From NCBI GenBank assembly GCA_017446685.1, contig JAFSQI010000104.1:28070-92069 (forward strand): a stretch of 64,000 nt of DNA, read 5' to 3'. The notes under the pieces were generated by a model. The model saw only the letters and a list, made by a program, of their open reading frames with translations. It made no database searches and had not been told where the DNA came from. The DNA comes from Butyrivibrio sp. (GTDB taxonomy: Bacteria > Bacillota > Clostridia > Lachnospirales > Lachnospiraceae). A program made the position numbers and the translations under genes. Positions 45,932-55,726 of the stretch are shown one piece after another. Every line of letters begins with the position of its first letter. The first letter of the stretch is position 1.

Positions 45932-48727
45932 TCAGAGTTTCTTTCTCACATCCTCAAAAATATTTTTTAGCATTGTATAATTATTCTCAGCAGTATACTT
46001 AGTAAGATACTCATCCGGTAATTTGATAGGATTGACCATAAAGCGTTCAACAGCATTTGCCAATGCCACCACAGAATTGCTTTTAAACTTTACACCTGTT
46101 ACTCCATCAATAACCAAATCGCCAACATTACCAATATCCGAAGCAATAATAGGCGTTCCAAGTGTATACGCTTCTGCTATCGTCATCGGAAAACCTTCAT
46201 ACCACTGTGTTGGATGTATCATTGCAATTGATTCGCCAATTATCTTTTTTACTTCTGAATTAGAAACCTGGCCAATTAGAGCAATATTTTTCAGCTCATT
46301 ATTATTAATGTATTCTTTACACCATTCTTCCAGCTCTCCACAGCCACATATAACAAGCTTTGGAGCACTATCACCTAATTTCATCCATGCTTGAACAAGT
46401 AAATCGATACCCTTTATTTTTTCTAATCTTCCAGCATATACTATCTGTTTTTTTCTGAGCTCATATGGAACTATCTTATTATCTATCGAAGTAAAATTGG
46501 GTTTTACATATATTTTCTGTTCCAATATTTGCTTTTCTGATAATAGTTTCTTCTTATTAAATTCCGTAAGACAAATATAATTAATGGCTCTATATGTAAA
46601 AAGTACTCTTTGTATTTTTATAGTAAGTGCACAGACAAATGTCTGAATCTTACTGTTTCTATAACAATTGTGGCTCAAAGAAACTTTAAGCCCATGTTCT
46701 AAACATTCCTCACATACATGTCCATTAACATAGCAAACTCCATTAGGGCACACAAGTCTAAAATTATGTACAGTCTGTATTACAGGTACACCTCTGTTTA
46801 TTCCTGCCAGATAAACAGCTGGACTGATAAGTGCCACAGTATTATGAACCTGAATAATATCAATTTTTTCCTTATCGATTATTTTACAAATATCATTATA
46901 TGTTCGGATATTAAAAATTGATACAAACAACAATCCAACTTTATTTAATAAGCCTTTATCTTTAACTTCATCATTATTCCGTGTATATAGAATAACTTTG
47001 TGTCCATGTGATTCTAAAAGTTTTTTTTCATTGGCAACAACTACATCCTCCCCACCTGGGATCCTATAATAATTGTGAACAATTAATACATTTTCTTTAT
47101 AACCACTGCCTATCTTCCGATTCCTAAGAAGAAACCTAACTTTACTTTTTGTTGTCCATACTAACAAAAATACTATACAAACAATACTTCCAGCCCAAAG
47201 TCCATAACTGAAGATATATCGAATATACTCTACTTTTGCTACACTACGTCTCTTCATTCTATATAATGGTGTATTTTCATCTATATAACCACGTATAATA
47301 TCACCATTTTTCTTTAATTCTTTAACCTGACTCTCAGTCAAATAGACTTCTTCTGCATCTCCTTTTGTATATTCATAATCAGGTAAATAAATATTTCTCG
47401 GAACAGGAAAAATGATAAAATACAATAAACTTACAATTATTCCGACTAATATAAAAATAAATCCTGCAAATGCTAAAATATTAAACGGCGTTTTTCCTTT
47501 TTCAGAATTCTTCCGAAAAATGATAGGGCATTTTTTTTCTCCACATGTAAAACCAAATTTTTCTTCTGTAACTATTTGAGGCAATTTCCCTAATTTTTTT
47601 AAATTTGCTGTTTTTTCAAACAAAAAGTTTCCCAAAAAGATAAATATAAGATTTTTATATGACTGATTAAATAAATATGTTTCAATCATTCCACCTGCAG
47701 TCAATGCCAAAGTCACAGCAAGATCCGCTCTCCTGTCCTTTTTTATCTGTTGATAAATCAGCAAAGATACTGCCAGTAAATATATTATATAAGCAACTAT
47801 TCCAAGACGAAATATGAGATATACATATGCTGAATCTATTGGAAAACCTCGTACATTTTGAACCGTCTCCAAATCTATACCAAATAGTTTCAACGGCTCG
47901 TAAGTCAGAAAATACTTGGACATCATCATTCTACCCGCTGTAATTGTATTCAGCTTTTCAAATAATTCACCTGAAACAACCAATGGAAGAACCACAGGAA
48001 GAACTGCGCAAAATGGAAGAAATAACATTATAAGAATATTTTCCAGTTTAGTTCTGTTATTCCTCCAAATAAAATATATGACTATAAAAATATATAAGGT
48101 AGTTATAAGAAAACCGTTTCTACTGAGAGAATACATAAAAACATAACAATTACCTATAAAAAGAATCACTGATAAAGCTGTTATGTATCTTTTTGTGAAA
48201 TATCTGCATGAATAAATTACAAAAATAGTAAGAATAAGATATGCTACATGAAGGGTGTTAGGATGAGGATATCCCAACGAATGCCTTAATATAGGCGGCC
48301 AGCCATATCTATCTATAGTAAATGCTATTTCAGGAATTACGCCTATAACAGATAAAACATACATTCCAACAAAGGCAGCCGTCCATATGACTGCTCCTGT
48401 TTTAAACACTCTACTTACAGAAACACCTTTAATGCCTAACATCATAGTCAAGAATATAAGAAGTGACTTCTCTCCAGAGGATAAATAAACCATTCCACCT
48501 AGAGATAACAAAGCAAATATAGCACCATACTCGACAAGCGAATGCTTTGTTAAAGCCAGTTTAATCACAAAAAATAATGCACCAACTACAAGACAGATGT
48601 TATAAATCGTCTGTCCTTCATAAAATCCGAGTGCCTTTGCTCCTAGCATTATAGAAAAATATATCAAATACGACAATTCATTATAGTTTATTTCACTTTT
48701 TTCCACTTTGCTCAATCTTTTATCCAT
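45932..48727 (-). CDS. Fusion of a Wzy-like membrane polymerase/ligase with a GT4 glycosyltransferase
   Basis: About 931 residues, an unusual two-part protein in one unbroken frame. Residues about 1-390 hold ten or more helices with the large outside loop of O-antigen polymerase/ligase proteins (HSLGYPHPNTLHVAY, then SRNGFLIT). Two more helices at about 400-430 and 505-530 flank an outside stretch of about 75 residues. A cytoplasmic GT4 domain follows from about 545 to the end: VHNYYRIPGGEDVV, YAGRLEKIKGIDLL, and the catalytic YEGFPMTIAEAYTLGTPII (E-x7-E). Start at ATG 48727, overlapping the upstream stop. The fusion would link sugar addition inside to polymerisation outside (inference). Confidence 0.8.
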   Translation of the reverse strand: MDKRLSKVEKSEINYNELSYLIYFSIMLGAKALGFYEGQTIYNICLVVGALFFVIKLALTKHSLVEYGAIFALLSLGGMVYLSSGEKSLLIFLTMMLGIKGVSVSRVFKTGAVIWTAAFVGMYVLSVIGVIPEIAFTIDRYGWPPILRHSLGYPHPNTLHVAYLILTIFVIYSCRYFTKRYITALSVILFIGNCYVFMYSLSRNGFLITTLYIFIVIYFIWRNNRTKLENILIMLFLPFCAVLPVVLPLVVSGELFEKLNTITAGRMMMSKYFLTYEPLKLFGIDLETVQNVRGFPIDSAYVYLIFRLGIVAYIIYLLAVSLLIYQQIKKDRRADLAVTLALTAGGMIETYLFNQSYKNLIFIFLGNFLFEKTANLKKLGKLPQIVTEEKFGFTCGEKKCPIIFRKNSEKGKTPFNILAFAGFIFILVGIIVSLLYFIIFPVPRNIYLPDYEYTKGDAEEVYLTESQVKELKKNGDIIRGYIDENTPLYRMKRRSVAKVEYIRYIFSYGLWAGSIVCIVFLLVWTTKSKVRFLLRNRKIGSGYKENVLIVHNYYRIPGGEDVVVANEKKLLESHGHKVILYTRNNDEVKDKGLLNKVGLLFVSIFNIRTYNDICKIIDKEKIDIIQVHNTVALISPAVYLAGINRGVPVIQTVHNFRLVCPNGVCYVNGHVCEECLEHGLKVSLSHNCYRNSKIQTFVCALTIKIQRVLFTYRAINYICLTEFNKKKLLSEKQILEQKIYVKPNFTSIDNKIVPYELRKKQIVYAGRLEKIKGIDLLVQAWMKLGDSAPKLVICGCGELEEWCKEYINNNELKNIALIGQVSNSEVKKIIGESIAMIHPTQWYEGFPMTIAEAYTLGTPIIASDIGNVGDLVIDGVTGVKFKSNSVVALANAVERFMVNPIKLPDEYLTKYTAENNYTMLKNIFEDVRKKL

Positions 48728-50003
48728 TCTTTTTGTATATTGTATTACTTTTAAGTCTAATACTAACAGTAGAAACAAGACATAATGCAGCTGCTACCGC
48801 TATAGCAAAATGCCGGTGAGCCATGTAAAAATGTACATATGCATACCCATTTCCCATTCCAATAATGATTGCAAAAGGCATAAGAATCATAAGTCCATAT
48901 CCTACTATTAAATCCCACATTTTAAAATCTGTTTCGCCACAAGTTTCCTTTTTAAACGCTATAATTGCAACTAGTATTGCCATTATAATAAAAAATATAA
49001 CATAAACAGAATTATAAATTGGCCATAAATTTCTCATTATTCTTTCAATCAAAATCGATAATGACTTTTCACTATGATATCCAAATATCTGATTTATAGC
49101 ATCCTGGCAAAAATTATAATTCGTAGTCAATGTCCCAATTATCCACTTCATTGACCATGAAATAGCATACGCCATTACCCAATAAATACTATTAGTTATA
49201 ACCTTTCTAGTTATATTTTTTTCTTTTTCCAGCCAAATAACAACCAATAACGGTATTCCAAGCGTTATTCCTGGAAAAGACATCATACTATAAAACGCTG
49301 TAACAGCACCAACTATTGCAAAAAAAATATTCCATCCACCATACACTCTTCCGATTCTATTACCCCAAATCAAAATAATAATAATTGCAAACAGCATAGG
49401 AATATATTCGGCAGAATACTTAACAGAAATAGCCATTGTAAATGGATTAACAAAGATAACAGCTGTTATAAAAGGAATCATAAACCTTTCTAATTTCTTT
49501 CGCGCAATAAGCCATATGATTACAAATAGTAATACCATTTCAAAAATATAATTAAACATTCTTATATCAGATGCTGTAAAAAACAATAGCATCACCTTAA
49601 GAAATATAACGCTTCCATTCCAATATCTTGTATATGCTCTTTGATCATAATGCATATCCGTACGTTTTGCATATTCTGCCACTCCTTCATCTCTTGGAAG
49701 GTTTTCTCCATCTGGATACCACATAAACATGGCTTTTTCTATCGCATTTCCTTCTGCATCTTCATTTATAGCCATTCCAAACAGATCATATTCAGATTGT
49801 CCGTCAACCTGCGTAGTAGTATACTGCCAATTCCATCTAGGATACAATTCCTCAAGTGCTATCATAGGTGCACTATCCGCCACATGCTTTCTCATACTTG
49901 CTGTTGGTAGGCAAAAAGATCCAATAAGTAACAAACAATTAACAATCGTCAAAGCTATTACGCTTACAATAGAAATAAACAATATTTTAATTTTTTTATT
50001 CAT
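48720..50003 (-). CDS. Polytopic membrane protein of unknown family
   Basis: About 427 residues with 10-11 helices. The N-terminal helix is followed by an outside region rich in Trp/Asp/Tyr (LYPRWNWQYTTTQVDGQSEYD and MWYPDGENLPRDEG), reminiscent of GT-C or glycan-binding membrane proteins. I do not recognise a named family. It overlaps the polymerase fusion by eight bases, so the two are translationally coupled and may work together. Start chosen at ATG 50003, with GGG nine bases ahead; ATG at 50009 is an alternative. Confidence 0.6.
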   Translation of the reverse strand: MNKKIKILFISIVSVIALTIVNCLLLIGSFCLPTASMRKHVADSAPMIALEELYPRWNWQYTTTQVDGQSEYDLFGMAINEDAEGNAIEKAMFMWYPDGENLPRDEGVAEYAKRTDMHYDQRAYTRYWNGSVIFLKVMLLFFTASDIRMFNYIFEMVLLFVIIWLIARKKLERFMIPFITAVIFVNPFTMAISVKYSAEYIPMLFAIIIILIWGNRIGRVYGGWNIFFAIVGAVTAFYSMMSFPGITLGIPLLVVIWLEKEKNITRKVITNSIYWVMAYAISWSMKWIIGTLTTNYNFCQDAINQIFGYHSEKSLSILIERIMRNLWPIYNSVYVIFFIIMAILVAIIAFKKETCGETDFKMWDLIVGYGLMILMPFAIIIGMGNGYAYVHFYMAHRHFAIAVAAALCLVSTVSIRLKSNTIYKKNG

Positions 50004-50055
50004 ATTCATACACCCAAATAAACAATTCTTTTCCATATTTTAATAATATTAAAAC

Positions 50056-51699
50056 TCAAAACTTTCTAAAAGTACATTGATGCCTTTTATATTTAGAATC
50101 CGTGTTTTTTAAATTTCCATCATAATTAATCCCTACTGCTAATATATTTCCTTTATAATGCTCAAACCTTGCGACATAATTTCTTTTTATAATCTGTTCT
50201 ATTGCTTCTTCTGGACTCTTTCCATTTTTTAGCTCAACTATAATTAATGGTTTATCATTATATTTTGGTGAAGGAACAAATACAATATCTGCATATCCCT
50301 TACCGGTATCCAATTCTCTAATTTCTGTATAATATATCTGGGCAGCATAAAAAGCATACGATATTGCATAACTTAAAGCAGTTTCATCATTGTAAGTTTT
50401 GTTATCAGCTCTATCATGCACATTTTCTAACAATTCAGCAACTTTATCTGAATCACAATTCCATGTAGCTTCTACTAATTCTTTTGATTTTTTAAACATT
50501 CCAAAAAATGAACTCCAAGAATCATCACTGGTAGAATCTATAAAAACTTCCAATATTTCTTTATTTGGTATGTAAACTTCTTCAGTTTCTAAATCATAGC
50601 TTAAATATCCCAAATGTATGAGTAAAGTCAAAATATCATCTTTTCCCTGAAAAGTAGTCATGTCATTCTGATACTTTGAAATGTTAACCTTAACCCTACC
50701 CCCATTCATCAAAATAGTTATAGTTTCCCTCAAGCCATCAAAATCCATTCTAATATATTCAGCCAATGCTTCATACGTTTCAGTATTATTCCAATAATTT
50801 CCTATAATTCCACTACGCATAGACTTTACTACAGATAACGGGCCAAATATATGAATCATGTGTTTATTATATTTACCCTCTCTATATAAATTTCTTTTAT
50901 CAAGCGGAATGTCTTCCGAAAGAATGTACCCATCATACCATTCTTTAACAGATGCCATATCCATATTGTACTTTTCACAAAGATAATTAACTTCATCAAA
51001 TGTAAAACCTGCATATTTTGCAAGCTTCATTGGTGAAATCATGGAATACTCATCAAACATATTAAGAGCGGAATGTTCTCCATATTTTTTTATTGGAAGT
51101 ATTCCTGTCATGTAGGCTAACGCAAGATAATTTCTATCCTTAAATAAATCCCTTAAAAAATCCAAATAGATTTCCTGACCGTTAGCATCTTCCTTACGAA
51201 TTCGAAAAACAGCATCCCACTCATCTATTACAATCACGAACTGAGTTCTATTATTTAGATAAAACTTTTCAAGGCTAAAAAAAAGATCATTTTTATCATA
51301 TTTTGTATTAGGATACAATTCCACTAATTCATCAAGTATTCTCTTACTTATCAATCCAATCGAATCTGATACGGTAACATCTTTTTTTACAAAATCTGTC
51401 ATAAGCAATCTAATTACATTGTATTTCCCCAAGTATTTATCCCATGCTTCAGGATTAATTTGTGCCAGCTTCCGTTCTTTAAATAATGCTCTGTTTTTTT
51501 TGCTTTTGCCATAATACGAACAAATCATATCGGCTGCCATAGTTTTCCCAAATCTACGTGGACGCGACACACTTATATATTTTTGCTTAGTCCCAACAAC
51601 TTCATTAATGTCCAAAAGCATTTCTGTCTTATCAACAAAAATATCTGAATTAATTGCCTCCTCAAAAGCCTGAACATTCGGATTAACGTAAATTGACAT
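50056..51699 (-). CDS. AAA-ATPase-like protein with PD-(D/E)XK nuclease domain
   Basis: A 547-residue protein of a family widespread in anaerobes. The P-loop variant SRPRRFGKTMAAD is at about residues 45-57, Walker B is VIVIDEWDAVF, and the C-terminal domain carries the nuclease signature GYADIVFVPSP then IVELKNGKSPEEAIEQI. These proteins often occur in many copies and in mobile contexts, and their function is not settled. It has no clear link to glycan synthesis and its placement between glycan genes suggests a later insertion. Confidence 0.9.
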   Translation of the reverse strand: MSIYVNPNVQAFEEAINSDIFVDKTEMLLDINEVVGTKQKYISVSRPRRFGKTMAADMICSYYGKSKKNRALFKERKLAQINPEAWDKYLGKYNVIRLLMTDFVKKDVTVSDSIGLISKRILDELVELYPNTKYDKNDLFFSLEKFYLNNRTQFVIVIDEWDAVFRIRKEDANGQEIYLDFLRDLFKDRNYLALAYMTGILPIKKYGEHSALNMFDEYSMISPMKLAKYAGFTFDEVNYLCEKYNMDMASVKEWYDGYILSEDIPLDKRNLYREGKYNKHMIHIFGPLSVVKSMRSGIIGNYWNNTETYEALAEYIRMDFDGLRETITILMNGGRVKVNISKYQNDMTTFQGKDDILTLLIHLGYLSYDLETEEVYIPNKEILEVFIDSTSDDSWSSFFGMFKKSKELVEATWNCDSDKVAELLENVHDRADNKTYNDETALSYAISYAFYAAQIYYTEIRELDTGKGYADIVFVPSPKYNDKPLIIVELKNGKSPEEAIEQIIKRNYVARFEHYKGNILAVGINYDGNLKNTDSKYKRHQCTFRKF

Positions 51700-51757
51700 A
51701 CCTCTCCATCCTTACTTTTTTACCAAAACGTATTTCCCTATGACCAATACATTTTTA

Positions 51758-52708
51758 TCAATTAAAATTTAATTCATCTAAAAGTGATGTTCCACTCAAA
51801 AGCTCTCGTAACATTGGATCAACATATTCAGCTTCTCTATATTCATACTCCAAATGAGTATTATCTCCTGACCATTCAGCAGGATAGTAATATATCATAT
51901 TATAATAGTCAGGATTTATATTATAAGTCAATGTAGACTCAAAAGTCTCCGCATATATTTCGACAGCATCTCTTTTGGCCTCAGAAACAGGGCAAGGATA
52001 AAAATATAAATTTACTCCTTTATCCTTACATAATTCAGACAATTTCACAAGATACTTGTCCGATAATTCATAATAATCCGAAAGAATATAACCTTCAGTT
52101 TTACCGCGCATATAATTCAGATATAATTTTCTATTTATACCGGACTTATCTATCAAAGTAGCGATATATTTATTTAAAAAAATCTTACCATATGTTTTTT
52201 CTAAAATTTCTAGTGTATCTTCATCATACTCAGTTAATGTTTCTGTTTCCACAAAAGGAAGCACAGCATACTGATACCCCCATTTAGTATCAAAAGTCCT
52301 ACCTATTGATTCAGGTAAGAGCAAAAGATATACATCTGTTGCATCAGGATGATTATCTAAGTATTCTTTTGCAATTATATATTGTCCGGCCATAGTTACT
52401 GCGCCATTACTTGCCAAAAACGATATGTCAGGATTGTAGTCTTTCAAATGCATAAAAACCTGATATGCAAAACTGTCTCCCAATAACAATTTAGTAGTTC
52501 CATCATCCTTCTGCGCCTGATAAATAATTGGATTAATAAAATCAGGACCATTATTAGCAAAATATTCATCGCTATCAGTCAGTACAGCTATCAATTCTCT
52601 TGTATAGCCACGAGTTGATAAAAAATCAATTCCAATGAATAAAACAAATACTATAAAAGAAATACATATTATGTTTTTGTATGTTTTCTCTATTATTTTT
52701 CTTTCCAT
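51758..52708 (-). CDS. SGNH-like membrane protein (DltD/AlgX-type) paired with MBOAT
   Basis: About 316 residues. One helix at about residues 10-32 leads to an outside SGNH-like domain; LLLGDSFAYQVF is the block I with GDS serine, LLLPESIGR follows, and GDNTHLEYEYRE near the end carries the Asp/His pair. It is directly after an MBOAT gene, the usual two-gene O-acylation set. ATG at 52708 with GGA ahead is chosen over a TTG two codons earlier. Probably completes transfer of an acetyl group onto the glycan. Confidence 0.82.
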   Translation of the reverse strand: MERKIIEKTYKNIICISFIVFVLFIGIDFLSTRGYTRELIAVLTDSDEYFANNGPDFINPIIYQAQKDDGTTKLLLGDSFAYQVFMHLKDYNPDISFLASNGAVTMAGQYIIAKEYLDNHPDATDVYLLLLPESIGRTFDTKWGYQYAVLPFVETETLTEYDEDTLEILEKTYGKIFLNKYIATLIDKSGINRKLYLNYMRGKTEGYILSDYYELSDKYLVKLSELCKDKGVNLYFYPCPVSEAKRDAVEIYAETFESTLTYNINPDYYNMIYYYPAEWSGDNTHLEYEYREAEYVDPMLRELLSGTSLLDELNFN

Positions 52709-52747
52709 GTGCAATCCAAACGCTTTATCCCTTCTGTGGAATTCATA

Positions 52748-54214
52748 TTAAAAATTTGCATAAATGAAAGTTGAGGCATCGGCTCCATAATCCCTTATCA
52801 TGCCGATTACAATAAATAATGACATAACAACATATATTCCCCATCTGAACCATTTATCTTGCGTATCCAGCCATTTAAGAACCCGAATATTTTTTTCATG
52901 ACATATATCTACCAGCAAAAGTAGCAGTAATTCAAAAATAAGTAAGCCTACTTTTTTTACTTCAACTCCTGCCAGACAAAGCCCCTCAAAAATTGTTCTT
53001 CCTATTTCTGGATAAAATATTATTTTACTTAAAATCTCAATGGCAGAGCCAACGCTTTCTGCCCTAAAAAACAGCCATGCAAAATCTATTAATACAAAAG
53101 TACCAAATGCTTTTATCAATCTTCTGCAAAAAATAATTTTTTCTTTTTCATTTTTTACATTGAGACTATTTATTGTAACAGAAAAAATCTGGTATATTCC
53201 ATGCAACAATCCCCATGCCACAAAATGCATTCCTACACCATGCCATATTCCGCTTACTAAAAAAGTAATAATAAGATTAAAATATCTTCGAACTTTTCCA
53301 CACCTGCTGCCTCCTAACGGAATATATACATAATCTCTAAGCCAGTTCGACAAGCTTACATGCCATCTTTTCCAAAATTCTCTAACATTCCCGGCAAAAT
53401 ACGGCTGAATAAAATTTTCAGTTAAATCATATCCAAATACCCCTGCCATCCCAATTGCAATATAACTATATCCTGAAAAATCAACATACAACTGCACTCC
53501 ATATATTACAACTGCAATAAGCAACGTAAAACCTGTCTGTTCCTGATATTCAGAAAAAGCTGCATCAACTATAACTGACAATCTGTTTGCGATTAAAAGT
53601 TTAATAAAACTTCCCCATAAAATATAAAAAAATCCAGTTTTGACCTTTTCATACTCAAACTTAATTCCATCATGGATTTGTTTAAGTAGATTTGTGCTTC
53701 GTTCGATTGGTCCTGAAATAATTTTTGGAAAAAAAGAAATAAAAAGTGCATATTTTAAAAAATTTTCCTCAGGTAAAGCCGTTCCACGATATATATCAAC
53801 CATGTAACCTATTGCTTCTAACGAAAAGAAAGATATGCCAATAGGTGCAACTAAAGCCGCTGCTCCCGCCTCAATTATATTTTCTTTTCCAAATAATCTA
53901 TGAACACTTAAATAGAAATAGTTGCCGAATTTAAAGAATACAAGTGTCAAAAGAATAAGTACAATTCCAAGACCTAACAATAACCTTGATTCAGTACTTT
54001 CACCATTTCCTTTCAGTATGGATATTTTTTTTCCTAATATGAAAGAAAGAAGCGTAACACCAAATAAAACCAATACATATTTAAAATCAAATAAAGCATA
54101 AAAAATGTAGCTTGCAACTAATAAAACAATATGCCTATAGTTACAAGTTACACTGTTGTAAATAATAAAAGTAAACACAAAAAAGATTATAAAACCAATA
54201 GAAAAAAAAGACAT
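52748..54214 (-). CDS. MBOAT family O-acyltransferase (AlgI/DltB-like)
   Basis: A 488-residue protein with ten or more helices. Family motifs: QLYVDFSGYSYIAIG, EFWKRWHVSLSNWLRDYVYIPLGG and the catalytic His in SGIWHGVGMHFVAWGLLHG. It shares layout with the MBOAT at 5191 but differs through much of its length, so it is a separate module rather than a recent copy. Partner is the SGNH-like protein just downstream. Moves acyl groups from the cytoplasm for O-acylation outside. Confidence 0.93.
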   Translation of the reverse strand: MSFFSIGFIIFFVFTFIIYNSVTCNYRHIVLLVASYIFYALFDFKYVLVLFGVTLLSFILGKKISILKGNGESTESRLLLGLGIVLILLTLVFFKFGNYFYLSVHRLFGKENIIEAGAAALVAPIGISFFSLEAIGYMVDIYRGTALPEENFLKYALFISFFPKIISGPIERSTNLLKQIHDGIKFEYEKVKTGFFYILWGSFIKLLIANRLSVIVDAAFSEYQEQTGFTLLIAVVIYGVQLYVDFSGYSYIAIGMAGVFGYDLTENFIQPYFAGNVREFWKRWHVSLSNWLRDYVYIPLGGSRCGKVRRYFNLIITFLVSGIWHGVGMHFVAWGLLHGIYQIFSVTINSLNVKNEKEKIIFCRRLIKAFGTFVLIDFAWLFFRAESVGSAIEILSKIIFYPEIGRTIFEGLCLAGVEVKKVGLLIFELLLLLLVDICHEKNIRVLKWLDTQDKWFRWGIYVVMSLFIVIGMIRDYGADASTFIYANF

Positions 54215-54239
54215 GACTCTCCCATTTAAAAAACTAAAA

Positions 54240-54512
54240 TAAATTCAAAATATATATTATCTTCATTTGCTACAATTTTACCTGAAAATACCTTTCTAAA
54301 TATCTCAACATTCGCATATTCCTCTGATTTTCCCAGAATCTTATCAAATTTTATTCTGTACTTTTTTCACCTCTTTAATGACCTGTTCTACAGAAAGCTG
54401 AAAAGAATGATGCTTTACAACCTTGTAATCTGTTCCTCTTACCTTTACCCCTAGTACAGAAAAATGAGAACCTCCAAAAAGTTTATTCCAGTTTTTGCTT
54501 CATATATAATTA
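54240..54512 (-). pseudogene. Fossil of an RGTDY-type glycosyltransferase gene
   Basis: This 310-bp gap between genes holds decayed coding sequence. On the minus strand one frame reads NKLFGGSHFSVLGVKVRGTD and then LSVEQVIKEVKKVQNK to a stop at 54344. In the next frame EYANVEIFRKVFSGKIVANE continues. LGV-x-x-RGTDY followed by VEQVI and then an EIFxxFKxxFGDKLIxNE-like segment is the order seen in fucosyltransferase-like proteins of Firmicute polysaccharide loci. Both ends are missing and a frameshift lies between, so it is not functional. Confidence 0.6.
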
Positions 54513-54524
54513 TTCAATTAATGC

Positions 54525-55703
54525 TTAATTACTTTTCTCCAAAACACAGAACTCATCACTCATTATAGAGTACTCATATCTTTCTTTCAAAAAGTAATTT
54601 ATTATATTTTCATATTCATCGTTCTTGAATATAACTATTTTATCCGGAACTTTATACGCATGAGTATCATAATAATTTTTAAGTTCCGACAATTCCGTAT
54701 TAAACCTTACTACATATGGTGCAGCAATCTCTCCATCAGTCATAAGATAATATAACGCATTGGTCGGAATGAACAAGACCTTATCATCACTATTAATATT
54801 GGCTTCATCAAGTAACTTGAAAATATTATCATACTCGTCTTTATTTTCTTTACTTGTTTTTATCCCTACCGCAATTCCTTTATCAATAACTGAAGTACAC
54901 TTTGTAATTGACAAATCCCCCCACATGAATGTCATTCTTAATATAAATAATGACATCAAAAACAAAACAATAGTTAAATATGCAAAGGTCTTACATATAA
55001 AAGAATTTAATTCTAACTCTTTTGAGACTATTTTTATATTTAATCTTATCGAAGCTATAGCTGAAATGATCATCATCGCAGACATGGATAATATTTCAGT
55101 ATTTGTTGCCAAATAATTCATAACAGAAAAAATATATCCAAATAAAAACCAAATTATATCGTTATAATAAACTCTAATATCATAATTCCATATAATAATA
55201 AGATATGTCACAAACAACCCCAAAAACATAAATGGTGTAAGCATCAGATTAATAGATACACTGCCATATATAAAGGCAAATCTTATAGTTCCATACGCCA
55301 CAATTACACAGGAAATTATATATATTGCTTTCTTATACTTTTCACTATTTCTAACATAAAATGCACATATGCTTGTTATAAACAATGGTACCCAAACTCT
55401 CCAGTATACCCGTAAGATTTGATATTGGCTTCTTATCATTTTTTCTATAATTGAATACTCTGAATGCTCTGAATCGCTAAGAATAAAACTAATATTTGTA
55501 ATATATTCCGAAACAGTACCGCTTAACATTAGAATAATACAAAATGGAATGAACAAAACCATAATACCAATTGTCAGCCATTTTAGCTTGGATAAATTAA
55601 AAATCTCATTTTTCTTTTGCGAAATTCTAAGGCCAAAACAAATAATTGCATATATCACGAACACAAAGGCTATAAATGGATTAGACAATGAAGCAATTGC
55701 CAA
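54525..55703 (-). CDS. C-terminal part of a frameshifted polytopic (GT-C-like) membrane protein
   Basis: A 392-residue frame with about nine helices and an outside C-terminal domain of about 110 residues (ending DEFCVLEKSN). It has no ribosome site at its first ATG. Its frame reads upstream without a stop through NNAVKSIFAGICLAIASLSN to meet the end of the 167-residue frame at 55727, so the two are halves of one gene of about 560 residues. The break is at a run of six A (six T on the coding strand) at 55748-55753; one extra T restores the frame. The joined protein parallels the 562-residue gene at 43233. Pseudogene, sequencing error or slippage-controlled gene. Confidence 0.65.
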   Translation of the reverse strand: MAIASLSNPFIAFVFVIYAIICFGLRISQKKNEIFNLSKLKWLTIGIMVLFIPFCIILMLSGTVSEYITNISFILSDSEHSEYSIIEKMIRSQYQILRVYWRVWVPLFITSICAFYVRNSEKYKKAIYIISCVIVAYGTIRFAFIYGSVSINLMLTPFMFLGLFVTYLIIIWNYDIRVYYNDIIWFLFGYIFSVMNYLATNTEILSMSAMMIISAIASIRLNIKIVSKELELNSFICKTFAYLTIVLFLMSLFILRMTFMWGDLSITKCTSVIDKGIAVGIKTSKENKDEYDNIFKLLDEANINSDDKVLFIPTNALYYLMTDGEIAAPYVVRFNTELSELKNYYDTHAYKVPDKIVIFKNDEYENIINYFLKERYEYSIMSDEFCVLEKSN

Positions 55704-55726
55704 ACATATCCCAGCAAAAATACTTT

